DNA of 64,000 bases from Climacium dendroides (taxonomy: Eukaryota > Streptophyta > Bryopsida > Hypnales > Climaciaceae), in the NCBI GenBank assembly GCA_950106755.1, contig OX467084.1, forward strand, positions 4,836,001 through 4,900,000. The letters run 5' to 3'. The notes under the pieces are model-generated. The model worked only from the letters and a program-made list of their open reading frames with translations. It ran no database searches and was not told the origin of the DNA. Of the stretch, positions 11,641 to 22,473 are shown piece by piece. Position numbers and translations under genes: made by a program. Every line of letters starts with the position of its first letter. Within the stretch, counting starts at the first letter, position 1.

Positions 11641-14436
11641 CTAAAATTATAGAAAACAAGAGGCAAGAGAGTGAGTTCTAGCTAAGCATGAAAAACGGTA
11701 CAACTAGACTCTAGCTTGTGTGCAACTGAGCATGTAGCTACGATTATTTGAAACAATCGCCTCTGAAAATTAAGCTCTATTTATTCTAGATGTGCGAGAC
11801 AGTCAGCAAGACACATTGCTAGAAGTACCGCTATTTCAGCTAGACCTTGTCATGGCATTTTAGGCTAACCTATTGTGAATAATAGTTGGATGTAATATTC
11901 ATTGAGAAAGATTCCTTGTTTGTACCTTCTCATCCATTCTCTCTTCCCTCCTTGCATAGGGAGAAGTGTCAAAGCTAATTGAAATAGGTGAGTATGAAAC
12001 CGGAATGGATACAACTAAAAAATCCACATTTATATTGGATAAAATATTCATTCTTAGAGAAAAAAGTCTTTTTCTTTTTTTGCATTCTTCCTCAATCCTC
12101 ATCCTTATGTTTGCACACATTGAGCCTCGCATTGAGCTTAGTTTCTCAAGAAATTTTCCATATTGCATTGGCTGAAATGCAAAAGTTATTAGGAATAGGT
12201 ACTTCTACCATAGAATTTTGTTATACACTACATATTCTACTAAAAATCATGATATGTGAATCTCTTTATTGACTAAACTAAGAAAAGGGAGTATTTTTTT
12301 AATTCTCAATTCAATGAAATTTTGGAAATAAATTTTACAATAGTAAAAAAATGAGATATTAAACAATTAGTGTGTCTTGCACAGTTAACAGAATTGTCTG
12401 CACAATCATGATTTTGAGCATAAATCTGTGGTCAGCCACTAATGCACAAAGTCAAACCTTCAAAGCATGAATTGTAATATTAACCCTTAAAATTTTCTAG
12501 CATTCCTTCTCAAGAAAAAAAGTTAGCTTTGAAGTGATGGATTCTAATTTTTTAAAAAGATTCACTATTGAATTTACAAAAATTTATGAAGCATAGGTGG
12601 TTTAGGTTAAAGAGTCAGAGAGTCATCAAATAGGGAACTTTGGACAAAGAAGTGGAAACATGTGTTTTTACCTCTTCCTAATCTATGGCTAGTGACAACC
12701 ACTAGTATATACATCTTTGCACTTGGGTTTTAATCTTTTTTTATTTTGTTTCTTAGTATGTATTTTTTCTTTTATTCCTTCACTCTACCATGTTTGCTCT
12801 TGAATTGTGACTTTAGATTTGTGACAAATCTTTTATTTATCTCCTAGTTTTTGAAATTTAACAATAAAGTGGTCTTTACAACAAGCCCATTTTTTCACTT
12901 GTTTCTGGTCCTAAAAATACAAGAGTTGTTTCCATGTTTGAAGAATTTAGTTACCTTGAGGAGTATAGGATGTAAACTTTCTAAAATGTTATGTGACCTT
13001 CAGAGCCAATCAAAATACAATTTTATTTACACCCAAATAGTGATTTCCTTGAAGTACCTTTCACTTTTATATTATAATTTTTCAATCTATGACTTTGATA
13101 CAAATTAAACTTTGTAGTGATGATAAGGACTTGGATTTCTACAACTGAAGATCCTATGGTTAATTTTGCCTAAAAATGACTCTTTGTACTCCTCAACTTC
13201 AACTCTTTGCAACTTACAAAACCAGGATTTAGAACACCTTGGGTAAAAGTTCTCAACTTAAAACAATGAACCAACATTATTTTAAGAAAATCATTTTTAT
13301 AAATTTGATATATATTATGCTAATTATAGTATATTATTACTTTATTTAATTCTTAAGCAAAAGTATTAGTTATCATATAGCTTAGGAGTTAGAGCCTAAA
13401 GAAAACTCTATCTAGATTTGATACAACTCAATTAGATACAATTTAATTTTAATTAGAGTTAAATTGGCTGCTAATCATCTAATTGTTATATTGTATTGGC
13501 CTTAGATTGTATTGACATGTTTGTGAGCTTTTGGAGGAAAAACTAGACTAAATTAAAATATAGAAAATTATAAAAACTCTATAGGTATTGAAATATATAA
13601 TTTTTAGTCCTAAGAGAAAATTCTCCAAAAGTTATGCCCAAAATATGTGAATGGAGAATTTCAAATATAATAGATGCTTACTTTAATGTTTAAAATATCT
13701 AAAAATAGTTATAATTCAATTTTATATAAAAAATAGGTTATTTTCAACAACTTGACGAGTATGAGATTCCAATGATCAAAAGAAATGATGGAACATTCTT
13801 TATACTCACTCTAGAGTCTAGAAGGCAAAAATAATAATTACTTTTAGACAATACTTGATAAATAGGTACAAGGTCCCTTAATAGAGAAATGTGCCCTTGT
13901 AGCTTCTAAGTGAGTGAGATTCATTGATTTGGATATTGAAAAAAGTTGAAAATCTTTAAAAATTGCAAAATGTGACAAATTATGAAAATGTACTTTGTAA
14001 TATTATTAAATTTTTTGAATTTCAATATCAATGGATTGCCATTAAAAATATAAAATACTTAAAAAATATTAATTTCCAATATATTTGTTTAACATCCTAA
14101 AAGTTGTTGCATTTGAATTGGGTTCCAAGATTGAGTTCAAAATGTATAACACCAAAAGAATACAAATATTTTGTAATTTTCTTGCAAACCAACCTTTAAT
14201 AAAGAGTGCATGAAAAAATAAATGTATAATATTTAGGCGTTACACATTTGCACATTGAATGTGTGACACAAATTTGAGCCTTACTTTTGGAATATTAAGT
14301 TGTTGTACTTGAAATTAATCTTGAAGGGTATATTGCATTTTTAACCATATTCTATGTTTTACAAACTTTAAAAAATTACTTTACTATTGAAATGGCTAGT
14401 TTTCACACTTGCAATATTTATATTTAAAAAAAAATT
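11641..14436. other. AT-rich spacer, no feature seen
   Basis: Long low-GC stretch with only short shadow frames. No RNA gene, repeat unit or transposon terminus was identified. Confidence 0.55.
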
Positions 14437-14980
14437 GAATATTCAAATTTATGAATCTTCTTTGGAAAATATTGAAGGTTTATTCTTCTACAAATTCACA
14501 AGGCTTCACTCCTTGCGTTAGGCCAAATGTCTGGAAACAAAGTAAATTGTAGAAAAAAAATTTATGAAGAATAATCACTTGAACACCTCATTGTAGACAA
14601 TGTGAACATCTATCATTTGAACATTTGAAAATTTATATCCTAAAAGTTTGGAAGAATGATCTATTTTTAGTTTCTAAATTAATATTTATTCTTTCCATTT
14701 ATCAACAAAAAAACTTCACATCATAAATATTCTATCTTATATTGATATCTTATTCTATTGTAGTATTGTTGAGTACAATGAAATTGTACATGGTATTGTT
14801 GAAAATAATAAGGTCGTTAATAGTATTTTTAACATGAAGAGGCTAGGGCCATTAGGTATAGTATTACTTAGGCCATCTGGCCCATGCATAGAACCATAAA
14901 ATTAAAGGATTTGACCAAATGGTCATGCATAAAAGTGACACATTATATATTGGATCCTGTATTGGATACACTCAAGTTCT
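14437..14980 (+). repeat. Direct repeat R1 (about 0.54 kb), partner at 17,002-17,553
   Basis: Aligns by eye, with many substitutions and small indels, to 17,002-17,553. Landmarks in the same order in both: 'ggatattcaaa/gaatattcaaa', 'caaatgtct.gaaa', 'atctatcatttg', 'gaatgatctat.tttagtt', 'ttatcaaca/ttatcaccaaca', 'tacaataaggt/ataataaggt', 'gaatttgaccaa/ggatttgaccaa' and 'ggatacact/aaatacact'. The arrangement could be a pair of long terminal repeats around a gutted element or simply an old segmental duplication. No primer-binding site or retroelement coding was found between them. Confidence 0.6.
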
Positions 14981-14988
14981 ATATAGTA

Positions 14989-15911
14989 ATAACCCCTAAA
15001 GGACCATCATGCATTTTCTAGCTATATATAAATTTAGGATAGGTACATGTGACTAAAGATTTGCATATTTTAGGTTGAAATTTTTAACAAAAGGTGGGGG
15101 TGAGGAATATCTTTTAAACACACCAAATTTCATGACATTTGGAAATACGAGTCAAAAATTGTGGCCATTTATGTTACTTTTTTCACCAATTGGGCAATAC
15201 CAACAAATATAAAAAAATCACTTTTTTTGAAAACAAAAACTTGGAATTGGTTTTCTAGAGTTATATATACTTGGAAAGCTTTGAATCATTCCATTTTGAT
15301 CAATGAGATGAAAGTTATGAGCAATTTTTGTTTGTAAGCAGTTATGGATTCTCTACTTTAAAATAAACTTTTAAGTCCTTTATCTTACTTAATTTTCAAT
15401 ATTTTTTGAAAAAAATAAAATCGTAGGATGAAGATTGTTTATGACAACATTTCAACCATTGGAATTGGCATATTTCAATTCCATAATTAAATCCTTAGCA
15501 ATGTAATATTTTGAATCATTTTCCACTTACCTTTTTTTTTCTATATGTTGTACAATTCCAAATGATCTAAAATTTTTTAAGCATGTGACCAACTTGTCTA
15601 GAAAAAATAATCTAAAGAGTAACCACCATTTTGTAAATTTTTCATAGGAAAGTGAGCTTGTGAAGTACAGCTGCCTTGTTTTTTTGTAGGGCTAAAAAAA
15701 TGATTTTAGTGAATTTGAATGCTTATATCTTGCAATTCATGCAATAGAAATTTCTGAAATTTTTACCACATATTCTTAAGTTAGTATACTACAAGATTCT
15801 TTGGTTATATGTGTCAAAAAAAGTTGTTTTCAAAAATTTGGTGCTTGAACTAGAAATGGCAGTTTTAGAGCATTTTTGGTGGAAACATAGTAAAGGAACT
15901 TTAGGGGTTAA
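14989..15911 (+). mobile_element. Copy b of the TTAACCCCTAAAGG repeat family (about 0.92 kb)
   Basis: Starts ATAACCCCTAAAGGACC and ends ACTTTAGGGGTTAA, giving terminal inverted repeats of about 14 bp. The interior matches copy c and the reverse complement of copy a: the segment around 'aaccattggaattgg', 'gtacaattccaaatgatctaaa', and 'ctagaaatggcagttttagagc' near the 3' end. No transposase frame. It lies immediately after direct repeat R1. Confidence 0.75.
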
Positions 15912-16107
15912 GAAATCAAAGAATGTGACCAAGACCTTGTCAATATATTGTGCACGAAAGAAACATTGCATTAGTTTGAAGAACATTTGTATTCCTACAA
16001 GAGTATGGGACCAAAGACTTTTTTCCAAGATTTGGAAAGAAGAGGAATCTTTGCATCAATACAAGATTCATGTGAAAAAGTAAAATTTTTAGTGAGTTTA
16101 AAAAATA

Positions 16108-16358
16108 CTCCCTCCGTCCCAAAATGATTGTCCACTTTAAATGTTGTGTTTTTTGAAGGTTGTTTTGAGCAGGTCAAAAAATACTTCATTGTGGCTAATT
16201 TTATTTAAGTTGCAATTAACACGTATAATGTTCTTTGTTGATTCTAATGATATAAATTTTTGAACCTTTTTTAATTATATTTTTCACAATATGATCAATG
16301 AAATTGGGTCAAAAAAATATCATCAAAACTCTAGAGAATCATTTTAAGACAGAGGAAG
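16108..16358. mobile_element. Stowaway-like MITE, 251 bp
   Basis: The left terminus is CTCCCTCCGTCCCAAAATGA. The right terminus, reverse complemented, is CTTCCTCTGTCTTAAAATGA. Both ends are flanked by TA (16106-16107 and 16359-16360). Size, termini and TA target duplication are those of the plant Stowaway group (Tc1/mariner superfamily). Non-coding. Confidence 0.88.
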
Positions 16359-16360
16359 TA

Positions 16361-17001
16361 ATAATATCTTGTTTGATATTGGCTTATAATCCATGTTATT
16401 AGATTCATCAAGAAGTTGAAAATCTTCATTGCAAGTAGTCAAATTGGTTATAGTATCCAAAGTACACATTGGCCAAGATGAAATAGTACTACAAATTGTT
16501 CATGTATTCACCCAATTACTATGTTTCAAAGGCATCTTTTGACAATTAAGTCAATTCGTTTATTTACTAACTTCTAAACCATCAAATACTACCTAGTGTA
16601 AATTTCTCATCCTCAATATAACCAAATTAGAAAATACCAAATTGAATTGCATCAATCTCATGAATGCATGTTGACTCCTCATTGCAAAAAAGACTAGTAC
16701 TACTTCAGCTCTTGTTTTTTAGCCACAAATTTTTTGTTGTTCCCAATAATACACATTGCTTTTGCATTATTCCTAATTTAATGAACATTTTTACTCAAAA
16801 TTTTTTGCATGTAACTTTAGTTGATGCAAAGACTCCTTTACTTTGGTCCAATACCAATAAAAAAAACTTTGGAATAAAGCTTTTGGTTCTACATGTCTAT
16901 AAATGCTCTTCAAATTAATTTAGTATCTCTTTCATGCATGAGAGGATGCTAGTCAAATGCTAGTTTTAATAATTATAGTTTTTATAATTTTAGAAACTTT
17001 T
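16361..17001. other. AT-rich spacer, no feature seen
   Basis: Only short shadow frames; no supported feature. Confidence 0.5.
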
Positions 17002-17553
17002 GGATATTCAAAACTATAAGTCTTCATACAAAGGTAATAAAGGTTCATTTCTGCATAGGGCTTTCACCTTTGTATTAACAAATGTCTAGAAAAAATGTAA
17101 GTTGTGTTGCAAAAGGTTGCATAGAATAATTCCTTCTACACACCTTTTCGATGAAAGAGGTCATCTATCATTTGGAGCTTTCTTTTCAAAATCTTATGTT
17201 CCAAAATTTCTAAAGAATGATCTATATTTAGTTTTAAAATTAACTTTTGTTCTATTTATCACCAACAAAACTTTACATCATATATTTTTTATCCTATATG
17301 GACATTTTGTCCTATTGAAATACACTCGAATACAATAAGGTTATAAATAGTACTATTAGATACAATAAGGTCCTTCAAAATATTATTGGATATAAAGAGA
17401 TCAAGTTGTCATGCGTGATAGTAAATATTAGATATATAAGTACATTGAGAATTTGCATAGATGTGAGATCAAAGAATTTGACCAATAAACTATAATGCAT
17501 GAAACGTGGCATGAAAGTGACATTGCATTAGGTATCAAATACACTAAGATTGT
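17002..17553 (+). repeat. Direct repeat R2 (about 0.55 kb), partner of 14,437-14,980
   Basis: Second copy of the direct repeat described at 14,437. About 2.0 kb separates R1 from R2, of which about 1.17 kb is explained by copy b and the 251-bp Stowaway element, leaving under 0.9 kb of other sequence. Confidence 0.6.
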
Positions 17554-17788
17554 TTAAAGCTAAATGTGAGGAAGTTTGAGTAGAGACTTACTTGAATAGG
17601 CTAAACAACCATACTACAAGAATATAGCTAAATATCCTCCTATGGCCCCATCAATTATGTCTTATAATTGATTATTTGAATTTCATTTTATTTCCATGTT
17701 GCCAATATAATGACTTCATTTTGATAGAAGGTTGTAATTAATGATTCACGAGCCTCTAGATATTTTAACAATTAATCCTACACAACCT

Positions 17789-17995
17789 TTAACCCCTAAA
17801 GTCCCACGGGTCATTTTTTCATTAAAAAACACTAAAAATTGCCATTACTTTTCTAAAGAGCAAAAATAAATTTAATTATTTTATTTGCATGTTTAACCAT
17901 GGGATCTTGTAATAGACTAATATAAGAATGTATGGAAGAATTTTAGAAACTTTGAGAGTGTACATTGCAAGATATGTGCATTTAAAAAGAAGATA
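17789..17995 (-). mobile_element. Fragment d of the TTAACCCCTAAAGG repeat family
   Basis: Begins TTAACCCCTAAAG and continues like the reverse complement of the 3' end of copies b and c (gccatt, ggatcttgtaata, attgcaagatat landmarks). The match is lost after about 200 bp, so this is a truncated copy. Confidence 0.6.
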
Positions 17996-19190
17996 ATAAA
18001 TTTTCTTAAACTTGATTTTCATTCTATAAAAATTGTTAAATAGAAGCAAGTACAAGATTGGAAGAAAAAATATACCATCAATAAAACTCATATATAATCA
18101 AAACACATTAAGCCTACTATGAGAATGTTCTTGCAAGTATACTAATACAAGAACCAAGCCCGTCACAATGCAATCCGACAGGGGTGCGATGAAAAAACGA
18201 GATGAAAAAATGGGATGAGAATAGTGGGATGAAAGTGTGACCGGAGTGCGATTAGAGTTTTGTATAATGTTAGCAGAGTCATAGTTGCTCACTCACAGGA
18301 AAGTAAAGACACCGGAGCAATGAAAACAATTGGATGAAATTATTGGATGAAAATGTGATCATTTTTGTAACATAAGGTCATGATAAGCTCGTGATGGTCT
18401 ACACGTAATATAATAGATTAAAAAGAATTTGAGTTGTTCACAGATTGTTTAGTATAAGAAATCAATATTGGAAAGTTCTAAGGAATATTTTTTGGTCAAT
18501 TTTAATGATTTTGTTTTAGATAGATATTTCATTATTTTTATGGCATAATATAATTTTACTTGATTGCAAGAAAAGACTATTGGTTTTTTGGTCTTTGCTT
18601 TAATATTTGAGATTTTTCTTAAAGATTTTAAAATTTTAAAATTTTAAAATTAAAATAATTGAATTTTAATTTAATAAATTAAAAATATTGTCAAATGAAT
18701 GAGTAGAACTTTGAATATGTCTCCCTATGAAGATCAAGTATAGTCTAATTCTCTAAATAAAAAAACCAAAAAAAAATTCAAAATCTCAAATAAATAGATA
18801 TTTTGATATTATAATTTGTAAAAATAAATAAATAGTTTAATAATTAATTAATTAATTAAACATTCCCAACAACTCTATGAAGATGGTCATTTACTAATTC
18901 AACCAACTAAGTAAATTTTTCCACATTCAAACTACAAATAGAAAAAAGTTCAATTTGTAGACTTTCCTACAATATAATACATAGTATTAGTTATTTTGAA
19001 AATTCCTTTATACAATAGCAACTAATCTACCAAAAGTCCATTCCTTCCAAATTTGAGATCCAATTTCATTAGAATGGGTATTGAAGATTACAAAACTTCA
19101 AATATGACATATTCTTGAAAATCAACATTCTCTATCAAATAAATGTTTGAAATTAATATATTAAGTTTGACCTTCAAATGACTGGTACGG
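17996..19190. other. AT-rich spacer with a GATGAAA-rich block
   Basis: 18,180-18,360 contains several near-repeats of a 'gggatgaaa/ggatgaaaatg' motif together with 'gtgcgat'. No coding frame supported. 18,610-18,670 and 18,840-18,870 are simple AT-rich runs. Confidence 0.4.
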
Positions 19191-19635
19191 GTATGAATTG
19201 TCAAATTGCCTCTTTTTAGGCTAGTGAGAATTTTTAATAAATTTTAAAAATATAAATAGTACAAACTTATAGTAGATATTATGAAAATAAGTGGAAATTT
19301 TCTAAAAAATTTGACCTCACAAATTTAAAGATTATAGCATTTGAAGTTAGAAAAAAATATATTTTGTAACCCTACCCAATAAGGCCTGTAAATTTGAACT
19401 CCTTTTACAATGAGATTTTTACACTATATATGTGATTGATTTTTGACAGTAGCATCCTATTTATGCTATTTGCATAACTACCAAATTTTAGAAGAAGAGG
19501 AATTTTTCACATATTCCCCCAAGATGACTACCTTGCATCAAAATTTTATAAAAATACATTCAAAAATTGACTTTGTAGGAAACTAAATGAATTTCAATTG
19601 ATTGTTCAATGACCACTTGGTCTTTTAGGGGTTAA
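19191..19635. mobile_element. Decayed member of the TTAACCCCTAAAGG family
   Basis: The interior line 'aaagattatagcatttgaagttag' and the following 'ccctacccaat' resemble the family's 3' portion read in reverse. The block ends CACTTGGTCTTTTAGGGGTTAA at 19,635, a family terminus. The matching left terminus was not found. Confidence 0.45.
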
Positions 19636-19880
19636 CTCTTGAAGGACTAGGGGTGTTTGTAACAAGATATTGTCAAAAATTGCCATTTTTTGCTCTATTG
19701 ACCAAATTATTATTATTATTATTATTTTTAAAATTCCAATAGCTCAAAAGTGTATTAGACTACCATAGAAATGTGTGGAAAAATTTCAGACCATTTGCAA
19801 TAAGCACATGGATTGAAAGATTATAACATTTGAAATGTGAGAAAAGATTTTTTCATTATTGCCCAACAACTCAACATGGA
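19632..19880 (-). mobile_element. Fragment of the TTAACCCCTAAAGG family, abutting the previous one
   Basis: Starts TTAACTCTTGAAGGACT, sharing its TTAA with the end of the preceding fragment. It continues 'attgccattttttgctc', 'gtattagactaccatagaaatgtgtgg' and 'agattataacatttgaaatgtgag', matching the reverse complement of the family's 3' part. It contains a short (ATT)n run at 19,709-19,728. Confidence 0.5.
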
Positions 19881-19974
19881 TAACAAACTTTGTTCTTGTT
19901 TGGATTAAATTTTTTGCTTTAAGGAAGGAGGTCTATGAAGTGCCCATTTAAGGTCTAATAATAAATTTGGAGAG

Positions 19975-20105
19975 ATTATACTTTTTAGAATATTTTTCAG
20001 TAAAATTTCCTTGAAAGACAAATAGAATTAGAATCTAATCATTTCATATTTTTTTTGGAGCTTCATGGAATTAGTTATGAATTTTTGAAGTTGAAACACA
20101 ATGGT
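19975..20105 (+). repeat. Interspersed repeat, partner at 57,775-58,305
   Basis: The segments 'ttccttgaaagacaaat.gaatt' and 'agttatgaatttttgaagttgaaa' recur at 57,800 and 58,270. In the partner they are separated by about 395 bp of extra sequence. Family unknown. Confidence 0.55.
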
Positions 20106-20109
20106 CAAT

Positions 20110-21502
20110 AGTTTTTTTTTCATTTTTTATGACATACCAAAGTAACAATATAAATTCTTACAATGGTGCTCCAAATTTCAACATTCATTTATGTATTGGA
20201 TGGAAAATTTTAGATTAGTAGATATCATATGTCTATAAATTCTATCTTTTATCCACAATTTGGCAATTTTATCCAAGATTTTAAATTTAATTTGAAGTTT
20301 TATGGCAAAAATCCTTATGGTTTATAGCCATTTTTTAGCCACATTATATTTAAGTTGCAATTTGGCACTATAATGCCCCAAAAAGGCTTGATGGTAATCA
20401 ATTAGACTCTAAAAACATTTTTGTTCTAAAATATATAGAATTTGTATATTATTGGTGTAATGAGAAAGCAAAATGTACTTTTGCATCAAAAGACTCATTT
20501 AGAGCCCAAGCCCTTTATGGACTTCATAACTTACATGAATTTGTGTCTCTCCACCATTGAATTCTAAATTTTATTATATACTCTCTTGAAAAATTGCAAA
20601 AGCAAATACAAAGTCTAACTTACTCTAAATCACCTTGCCATATAAGGAGGTCTAAAAAATTGGCAATACAGTATGTTATTTTTTATAATTTTTTGCACAT
20701 TGATAATTTAAGGAAAACAATTCAAATGAAAAAAAGATGGTTTCCATCATTATCTACAAGTCCTTGTTCTTTTATAGGGAAAAAAATGACAATCTACACT
20801 TAGGGTTATTTCTCCTTTCTTAATGTCCATGGTCTTAAATATGATTTCTTCAAAGTGAATATATGCTACTACTCAAAAATTGTTGGCACTCCAACATGCA
20901 TGTGCCTTCAAATTTTATTTTATTAGTATGATCCTCTAACTTCTAAATGGATAATATAACTTTGTAGTCTCTTTAAAAATAAAAGTATTATAAGTGCTTT
21001 TCATTGGCATGGCAAAAAACACCCTTAAAAAGTCCGAAGGGAAGTGTACCTAGCCTAGTCTTCCAAACAATGGATTCTACCCTAGATTTTAAGCTATTAA
21101 TTATTATTAATAAATGTTGAACCTAATAGACTTTGCTCAACATTTTTTAATGCTCCTAGGACACAATAAGCATAACCAACTTCAACTAATGGATTACATC
21201 AATTTCTAAACCTTCATGGGGCTCATGCACCATTCTTTTGATTTTCTACAATTTACTATTAATGAATGTTGTTTCCTTTTCACTAATCACATACCCTATT
21301 CTAACCATGCTCATTCCATCAAGAACATCACTACTTCTATTGAATTTCTATAAAGAACATACCAATGCAGTTACAACAAAGAGAAATGCAATTTGACAAT
21401 CAATGAAGATTACCAATCCATTTGTAGTCATTAGAGATTAAGGGTAGCTCAAGAAAACCACTTCAAGTGATTGCTACCTTAGTAAATTCAATACATCATT
21501 AA
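20110..21502. other. AT-rich spacer, no feature seen
   Basis: No supported gene, RNA or transposon terminus. Confidence 0.5.
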
Positions 21503-21778
21503 CATCACAAAGTTTAGATCCTACAGTTTGTCAACAGTTATCATGTGGTTATTGTTGTTTCATAGGTTTTCATATTAATTATAATTTATCGCATCATTAT
21601 GATGTATTACTTTGCATCATTATTGCATCGTTACAATACATTACTTGCAACTACATTGTAACGATGCGCAATAATGCATCATAATGATGCGATAAATTGT
21701 AATTAATGTGCGAATCCATGAAACAACGATAACCACATGATAATCGTTGACAAATTGTAGGGTTTAAACTTTGTGATG
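21503..21778. repeat. 276-bp near-perfect palindrome (foldback element)
   Basis: The left arm begins CATCACAAAGTTTAGATCCT and the right arm ends with its near-exact inverse (ACTTTGTGATG). Arms of about 130 bp pair with few mismatches around a loop of about 17 nt centred at about 21,640. Non-coding. The whole element could fold into one long hairpin, as expected of a foldback-type MITE or an inverted-repeat small-RNA source. No target duplication could be assigned with confidence. Confidence 0.85.
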
Positions 21779-22473
21779 AAATCCTTCATTCATTTATTAT
21801 AACAATGAACTACCTTAAGTATTTAAGTGGGTATCCTAAACCAGCATTAAATTTTCAACACTCAAGGTTCATGGTACCTAGTAAACATCTTCCTATCCTT
21901 CCTAATTGCTAACTAATGGCCAAGATTCTCATTCATAACATCAAGAGAGTTGGGGAGAAAGAGAGTACCAAACCTGTATGGCTTTCCCTTGTTAAAATAT
22001 CCACCACCACCTTGTAGTATATCCAATTGGCATGAGTGTAGGCTTGCTAAAAGTTTGACTTGACTAAGAACGAATCCACCAAAAATAAGATTCAAAATCC
22101 TTGTGGCAGTGAATATTTTAACATTTTACCTTAGTTGAGCGAGTGGCTGCCTTAGGGCTGGTGGAGGCGCCTCATTGGTGCCTGCAACGAAAAATTCCAC
22201 CCATGTATCTGGCTACAGGACTATCATGTCCTTGGTGTCTTTGGTGATTGTTTTTTGAACTTGGAATTTTGTTTTGGTGAGTCTCCGTGCCTGTTTTTTG
22301 CTCATGTGGCAAATTCATTCCCAAAAAACATTGCTCAGGGGATTCAAACCCCAGCCGTGAAGGCCTTGCTCAAAAGCAATAAGCAATCCCCTCCACCCCC
22401 AACCAAATCTTATCAAATTAGTAATTTGATAAGACTTAAAACTGTAAACTTGCTGCCATAATGGAAACGGAGC

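Noticed and set aside
22335..22365. GGGGATTCAAACCCC, similar to a tRNA T-arm/B box
   Set aside because: No acceptor stem, D-arm or anticodon arm could be formed upstream within about 75 nt.
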